The translations under genes were made by a program, and so were the position numbers. A stretch of DNA of 64,000 nucleotides from Plazaster borealis (taxonomy: Eukaryota > Echinodermata > Asteroidea > Forcipulatida > Labidiasteridae), in the NCBI GenBank assembly GCA_021014325.1, contig CM037460.1, forward strand, positions 16,907,486 to 16,971,485, written 5' to 3'. Under the pieces are notes generated by a model, which was not told where the DNA came from, made no database searches, and saw nothing but the letters and a program-made list of their open reading frames with translations. Of this stretch, positions 58,180 through 64,000 are shown piece after piece (position 1 is the first letter of the stretch; each line of letters starts with the position of its first letter).

Positions 58180-60400
58180 AAAATTGCATTGTATAGAAAA
58201 GATTGCTAGTGAGTGTTCACAATAAAACAAGCGAATGTCGAAACATTTTGATCACGTAAAATGGGTATAGGCCTACTTAATTATAAATGAAAACTTTACA
58301 ATAAAGAAGACAAAATGTGTTTGTGTATAAGAGAGAAATTTATTTATGAAAATGATACCCTTAATGAAATTCCACATTCTCTCGTATCAATAAGAACATA
58401 TCCAAACTTTAGAACACAGTCAAATCAAAATTTGAGCTAAAACAACTTGTTTTGGGGTCACACGAAAACACGCAAAAGAAAGAACCAGAAATTCAGTTTT
58501 TGTGACATCACAAAACCAAGAATTGAGTTTTATTCTGCATGACCTCGTGGCTCATGTCTCATGAATCACGATTCAATATTTGAGATTAATAGCCGGTGGT
58601 TGATGTCAACAGATGGCGCTATAGGCCTTGTGACCTTTGTTTACAATGAGTGTGACCTTGTACATTCTTGGACCAATCTGGCAGGCAAGATACTGCACTA
58701 GTCATATAGGAAAGTTTGCATTTTGAGTCATAATTTCCACATAAATCCAAGAGTTTTAAAAGTAACAGCTGAACAAGTTTTGAGATGTGCCCCCTTTCAT
58801 CATATCAAAAGTTGAAAAAAATTAGACAGTGCAATCTCCATGAAATATAGGATTTTATGTTTTCTTCCATTGAGCTGTGTACAAATCGTGCCTGCAGGAA
58901 GTCCAGGCTTGGTGACTCTTTTGTAAACATGTGATGTCACAGGTCACATCGTCTATAAGCCTGTTAAGTATGAGACGTCATCAATTTATGTTAAACAATG
59001 AATTTTTGGTGTTGTTTTTTATGAAACTTTTGAAATAATGTCACCAGAGAATGCTGCTTATTTATAGTTGACGCCATTTAAATTGTTTGAAAAGGCAAAG
59101 GGTCATTAGTCATTTCATATACATAAAACTGTGTTCCATTATCTTTTCATGTTGGCGACAGAGCCGAAATTAAGGTTTTGATTATTTATTCACTTCAACT
59201 TTGATCGGAAGACAAGATCAAATTGGGGTCATGTCTGTTTCACTTCTATTTATTTGTTGATGACCTTTCCGAAGATGTATAGATTGTCAAAATCCATTGT
59301 ATGGTTCAGGGTGATGATTTTTTCCAGCTATTAAACTTTGAATTGGTGTAACTTGACACTTGATGACGCTATCATGACGTCAGAGTTCAGGTTCCGTCTT
59401 GATGATGAGGTTCAATTTGACTAATGAGTTTCAAGGTTCAATTTAGTTTTGTATTTGAGTTATGCTGTATAGTCAAGAATTTGAAGGAATACAACAGTGA
59501 TATCATCACGCACTGGGTTTTTTCAGGGACGCCGTGATTTACGTGCTTTTCCGTTCGAGTGAAAAACGGCACTTTCTTTTTATCACAACTTCCTTATGCA
59601 AAGGTCGAATTTGCAAAAATTGTCCGATTAAAATCTTTTTGGTATTATCTGTTAGAAGTAAATATGACGACGAAATTCGGTTCAAGTAAATTTTTAATTG
59701 AAAGTTAATACAATTTCAAAGTTGTCAACGTAGAGCACTGCAAATTTTTAAAAGTTCATAAACAAAATGCCATTTCATGCACTGAAACCATGTCCAAATT
59801 CCATTTCTCATTGACTACTGAGATGAAATTAATGTTTTTATTAAAGTTTCTTGTTTCGCTTCAATTTCCGGTTTGAGCCGGAAAGGTCAAACTCGGGTTC
59901 TATCTGTGCAACGATTGTTAATTTTTTGAAAACCTTTCCGATGATGTAGAGATTGTAAATGTGTGGTTACCAGTAGGTACAATTTTGTCAAGTGTTAAAC
60001 TTTGATTTAATGTCATCAACGCCTGGCGACGCCAGGTCAAACTCGGGTTCTATCTGTGCAACGATTGTTACTTTTTTTGAAAACCTTTCCGATGATGTAG
60101 AGATTGTAAATGTGTGGTTACCAGTAGGTACAATTTTGTCAAGTGTTAAACTTTGATTTAATGTCATCAACGCCTGGTGACGTCATCCCGACGTCATCAA
60201 ATTTATGCCGTCTTCATATTGAGGTCAAATTGCATGATGAGTTTCAAGACTAAATTCAATTTCAATCTTTTTGGGGAAGAAGAAGAGGGGAAATAACAGA
60301 ACAAAAACAAGAGGTTTTCTCGCTGCTTCACGAACACAAAACACTGGCTCGATTGTAATGTTATTTTTTCAAAGTTGTTATTATCAAATATCGTCTGAAA
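58180..60400. other. Gene A intron between discoidin exons 1 and 2
   Basis: Diverged CAACTTCCGG-type repeats and the 150-bp duplication at 59885. No exon found. Confidence 0.5.
59885..60180. repeat. 150-bp tandem duplication
   Basis: Two nearly identical units starting GGTCAAACTCGGGTTCTATC at 59885 and 60035. The near identity implies a recent event. It is in the gene A intron. Confidence 0.92.
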
Positions 60401-60409
60401 GGAACCTAC

Positions 60410-60535
60410 CATCAACGTTAAGACGTGCGAGCTGTGGCAGATAAGTGAATGAGAGAAATCCTGAATGGTACGACGAAGATGTAATACTGTCATCAGGGAT
60501 GTCTCTATTTTCCATTCCAAGAGGGTTGTACACGT
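60410..60535 (-). CDS. Gene A, discoidin exon 1
   Basis: 126-bp phase 1-1 exon: YVYNPLGMENRDIPDDSITS, SSYHSGFLSFTYLPQLARLN. It is one residue longer than the gene C equivalent in the SSYHS...LPQLARLN loop, where the membrane-contact spikes lie in known family members. There is no Cys before PLGMEN. Acceptor GGCCCACAG, donor GTAGGT. A Helitron-like 3-prime end sits about 50 bp upstream of the acceptor. Confidence 0.87.
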
Positions 60536-60585
60536 CTGTGGGCCAAACATGCATTACACTCAATTTACAGGCCCGTTTCCTTTAC

Positions 60586-60621
60586 GAGCGGGAAACCCGC
60601 GCCACGCATGGGTTCCGCTAG
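60586..60621 (+). mobile_element. Helitron-like 3-prime end
   Basis: The stem AGCGG-GAA-CCC pairs with GGGTTCCGCT around a CGCGCCACGCAT loop and ends CTAG followed by T. It is similar to 53658-53690. It lies in the gene A intron about 50 bp upstream of discoidin exon 1. Confidence 0.4.
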
Positions 60622-61971
60622 TTAAATTAATTGTTTAGACTTGTAGAAAATTATGTAGGCCCTAGCCCTTATATCATTTCCTTCCTGGTCTCTTCCTTAT
60701 GCAATGTCGACGATCTGATGGTAATGACCACGTGACAACAAAGTGGTTATATTATCAGATCACTGCTATAAGGTCAAACAAGGTTGTGTTTGGTGTTAAC
60801 CTTGAAAGTTGGTAAGCAAAACTGCGTAACATTTTTTCATGCATTAAGCATGTATCAAAGTATACAATTTGTTGAAAGTGGCATACAATTATTGTATGTT
60901 TTCAAGAAATCAAAATCAATAATGTGGTCTACAGCCTAAAGGCATCCCCTTTCTTTTAAAAGCACTTCCTCGTTCTCAGAGAAGGACCCCAGTATGTTTA
61001 CATCGGAGCGACCGTTTAAACATGACACATGCACACAATGGTTGTCGACCCCGTTAATAGGGAACTTCTCTTTATTCTCCAATTGTTTGGACTCGGTTTT
61101 CTAAATGATGTCTCCCGTGGTTTTAGTGAATGAAAGCGAAGCGAGGGCGTACTCCCTCTGTCAACACATGGATCCTTTTTGTTAAAACCCTAGGTTTGAA
61201 CGGGTAGACACCCCTTGCACAACAATACAACCCTTGCATATACGCGTTCGACGTAGCCTATCCATGCAGTCAATATTAATGGAGATCAATGATGAAGGTA
61301 TTCGTCATTTTGTAGATCAAAGCATGATCGAAGTCAGCTATCAAAAAAGACGTTTCCATGGGAAGGACTTGCAATTTTGTAAACGTTAAGAAATTTGACG
61401 GCAGTGCGGCTGTTTAAAATGTGGACCAAATACCAGTACAAGATCTGCATTGACCAGCAAGGTTGACATTATTTTGTCATTTGGAGACATTTGGTGCTCA
61501 ATATTGGGTATGGCGTACACCCCCCACCCCCATTGTGTCTTCATTGTGTGTTTGGAATCTCGTGAATTCTTCAGAGGATTTTAGGGAGTTCTGCTTTACA
61601 AGGTTTCAACGGGCAGACACCCCATGCACACAACCCTTGCAGACGCGTATACGCAATTCCGCAATCCCTTGCGCATGCGTGTTTTCACTTGCAACGCGCT
61701 CGACGTAGCCTATCCATGCCAGTACAAGATCTGCATTGACCAACAACTTTGCATTATACTTAAACAGAGTTTGACATTATTCTGTGTTTGGAAACATTTG
61801 GTGCTCAATATTGTGTCTTCATTGTGTGCTTGGAATCTCGTGAATTCTTCAGAGGATTTTAGGGGGTTCTTCTATGTACAAGAGGAAAATAGTGTGTGAA
61901 AATATGGGTACATGGGGGGAATCGTCTGCCACATATCAGGCATGGTATATTTGGAGAGGATGACCACTTAC

Positions 61972-62226
61972 ACGGGGTACTTTCAACCAAAATGGTCGCT
62001 TCTGTACCAGCACTCCCATCCACACGGGTACTTTCTGTTTCGACACTTCCTCCGAGGGTACCTTTCCCTGCTGAAGTGCCTCGCTTCGATGCACACCCAG
62101 TTTGAAGTTTCTGCATGGCTGATTTCAACCAGTAGTATTTGCTATAAGGCTGACCGGGGGGATCCGGTTCGGGTACAGGACCGTAATAAGCCGACATCTC
62201 ACGGCTCTCAACAATGCAGATGTATG
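61972..62226 (-). CDS. Gene A, REMSAYYG-module exon with long linker
   Basis: 255-bp phase 1-1 exon: YICIVESREMSAYYGPVP, EPDPPGQPYSKYYWLKSAM, QKLQTGCASKRGTSAGKG, then a roughly 40-residue Gly/Ser/Thr/Glu linker ending VESTP. The linker is likely flexible and O-glycosylatable; it holds no Cys. An extra Pro (DPPG) is unique to A. Acceptor TTTTATAG, donor GTAAGTGG. The leader exon should lie beyond the right edge of the window. With the three discoidin exons the mature protein would be roughly 240 residues. Confidence 0.83.
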
Positions 62227-62683
62227 CTATAAAATAAAACAAAAATGGGAGACAGAAATATTGTAAATGGAATAAGTTTGGTCTTCTTATATTATAAGAT
62301 CAAACTTTCCTTTAGAGCATTTTGGTTGGGTTAAAATTAAATGTTCGTTCGCGTAAATGTAAATATTGAATATCCATCCTTTCGAACCATTCTTAAATCG
62401 TGTCTATCAGATCAGCATAATGTATAGACTTATCATCGAGCAAAGAAAATGTTAGGTTTCATGGACTTTTTTCGTTCTTCACCTTTGAGACAGAGGGCTG
62501 TCTAGTATGCAGATGTAAAACACGGCTCGTTTCATCATCCTATACTGAGGGGATACATACACGATCGCGCGGTAGGAGAAGATCTTTTCGCAGCCAGATT
62601 ATTAGTATTACAAAAAAGGGAAATCAGGAGAAAGGTTTTTATAAAAAGTCAATATTCGGATGAAAGAGGGCGCCATCACAAAA

Positions 62684-63384
62684 CCTTAAAGTCATTATAC
62701 AGGACTGGTCTAGGATAACAAAACGTCATTGTTTAATTTTAGTCTGAAAGCATATACTGATTATGAAGTTATACTAGAACCATTTTTCTGTAATTTATTT
62801 CACTTTGAATTGAAGTCATATTCGAGAAAACTGTATCTGAAAACTTTTTTTTTTAAAAAACGCAACGGCTGATATCGGTTGTTACAACCCAAATTAAGGA
62901 CAATGTGTTCACATGCACATGGTTTTTCACTATTTTCTCCTGACTCACACAACGGATTGAGCCAACACTTTCACAGATTTGTTATTCAATAATATGGTTA
63001 ATCTACGGAGCCCCTAAAGGGACAGGTAAAACAAAAGTTGAAAAGGTAACAAAAATATCAAAATTATTTCGTTCCCTCGAAATATTATTCCGTCCCCTCG
63101 AAATAATATTTCGTCCCCTCGAAATACTATTTCATTCCCACGAAATATTATTTCGTTCCCTCGAAATAATATTTCGTTCCCCCGAAATCATTTAGTTCCC
63201 TCGAAATGCTATTTCGGGGGAATGAAATAACATTTCGAGGGAACGAAATAATTTCAACATTTGTTTTACCTTTTCAAATTTTATTTTACCTGTCCCTTTA
63301 GGGGCTCCGTATTAATCACACAAAACATGAACACTGTCTGCGACTATTTTGTCAGCTCTACCGATCCTGTAAAATACCTTTAAT
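62684..63384. mobile_element. Inverted-repeat element family C copy split by an insertion
   Basis: The left end is TTAAAGTCATTATACAGGAC and the right end CCGATCCTGTAAAATACC plus TTTAA. Between them, at 63004-63311, sits a different inverted-repeat element. Confidence 0.72.
63004..63311. mobile_element. 308-bp inverted-repeat element nested in family C
   Basis: Ends TACGGAGCCCCTAAAGGGAC are perfect inverted copies. The six bases TTAATC occur on both sides (62998-63003, 63312-63317), so they may be the target duplication. The core is a minisatellite of TCGTTCCCTCGAAATATTAT-type units. Confidence 0.82.
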
Positions 63385-63443
63385 TTCACAGCGCCAAGAG
63401 TGGACAATGGAAACCAAAGATGCAAAGAGCGCCGAGGGCGCAA

Positions 63444-63680
63444 GATGGGGAACTCGGGCTGAAATGTGAAATGTGCACAGGACGCCATTTCAGCAAGCAA
63501 CTTTTTTCATGCAACAATAGATCAGTGCAGACAATGACCATTGCTGCCAATGATATAACAATATGGGGAACTGAAGCTGAAATGTGAAATGTGCACTGGA
63601 TGCCATTTCAGCAAGCAACTCTTTTGATGCAACAATAGATCAGTGCAGACATTGACCATTGCTGCCAATGATATAACAAA
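63444..63680. repeat. 118-bp tandem duplication
   Basis: Two units sharing GCTGAAATGTGAAATGTGCA and AACAATAGATCAGTGCAGAC, offset by 118 bp (63458 and 63576). Confidence 0.9.
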
Positions 63681-63726
63681 ACATTTGCTTACTGAAATGG
63701 TGTCAATGCATAATTCACGTTCCAAC

Positions 63727-63915
63727 AATAGATATAGCTCCAGTTCACCCGTTTTGCGCCTTTCGGCGCTCTATAATCTTTGATGAAACCACATCGGTAC
63801 GGCATTGAAACTCCACCTATAGGACTTCCCCGTCCCCTCGAGTTGGCGATTATTTTTTCAGTGGGTTTTATCAGTTTGCAGTTGGCATTGTCTGGCCAGC
63901 GTACAGTGTACTTCA
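63727..63915 (-). CDS. Possible exon, unrecognised
   Basis: An open stretch on the minus strand reads YTVRWPDNANCKLIKPTEK, IIANSRGRGSPIGGVSMPY and RCGFIKDYRAPKGAKRVNW, then SYIYCWN before a possible GTGAATT donor. The composition is protein-like (three Cys, mixed charge) rather than repeat-like. I recognise no domain and cannot place an acceptor with confidence. It lies upstream of the gene A module exon, so it could be an extra gene A exon or a separate remnant. Confidence 0.22.
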
Positions 63916-64000
63916 ATTGTTATGATATCATCCAATCTTAAATTCATCCTTACTTGTTACTCCCTGATGTATAACTTCTACTTAAAGATGGACTACAACG

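Noticed and set aside
61463..61899. Overlapping plus-strand frames of 81 to 91 codons
   Set aside because: They are parts of a diverged duplicated intron segment (TCTCGTGAATTCTTCAGAGG occurs twice) and partly antisense to the gene A module exon.

Overview
The window is animal nuclear DNA, most likely from an echinoderm and probably a sea star. The evidence is AT-rich intergenic sequence, small exons with GT-AG introns, EGF and discoidin (F5/8 type C) exons in metazoan intron phases, an interstitial (CCCTAA)n tract and very dense small inverted-repeat elements. Two of those element families look like ones I associate with echinoderm genomes; that is recollection, not a search. There is no bacterial gene organisation, CRISPR array or virus.

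The host genes form a tandem cluster on the minus strand, here labelled A to E from right to left. Each member is, or seems to be, a secreted protein built as signal-peptide exon, a roughly 45-residue module around REMSAYYGPVPEPDPGQPY, then one discoidin domain on three exons. Gene A (62.2 to 57.5 kb) and gene C (34.6 to 26.7 kb) can be read to a stop codon. Gene D (22.5 to 10.8 kb) has nine extra EGF exons, each exactly 114 bp, between the REMSAYYG module and the discoidin domain; its third discoidin exon was not found. Only signal-peptide exons are visible for B (54.3 kb, apparently orphan) and E (3.4 kb, probably continuing off the left edge). A TCACGTGA box lies about 175 bp upstream of the ATG in B, D and E and is mutated in C. 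The array probably makes extracellular lectin-like or cell-surface-binding proteins; that is inferred from domains only.

The 34.8 to 54.2 kb interval is a nest of mobile elements. It includes an element with inverted tandem arrays (34.8-36.1), a palindromic element with a telomere-like core (37.5-39.0), a Penelope-like reverse transcriptase remnant (39.4-39.9), and a 5.6 kb TTAA-flanked element (41.03-46.65). That last element carries a broken THAP-domain gene and, convergent to it, a broken gene for a P2X7-ballast-like domain. A second element of about 2.1 kb (50.9-53.0) has ACACTCT termini. Several small TTAA-flanked families are scattered through introns and intergenic DNA.

Most long reading frames here are chance, repeat or microsatellite frames. 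Exon boundaries were called by eye from splice signals, phase and homology between the paralogues, without transcript data.
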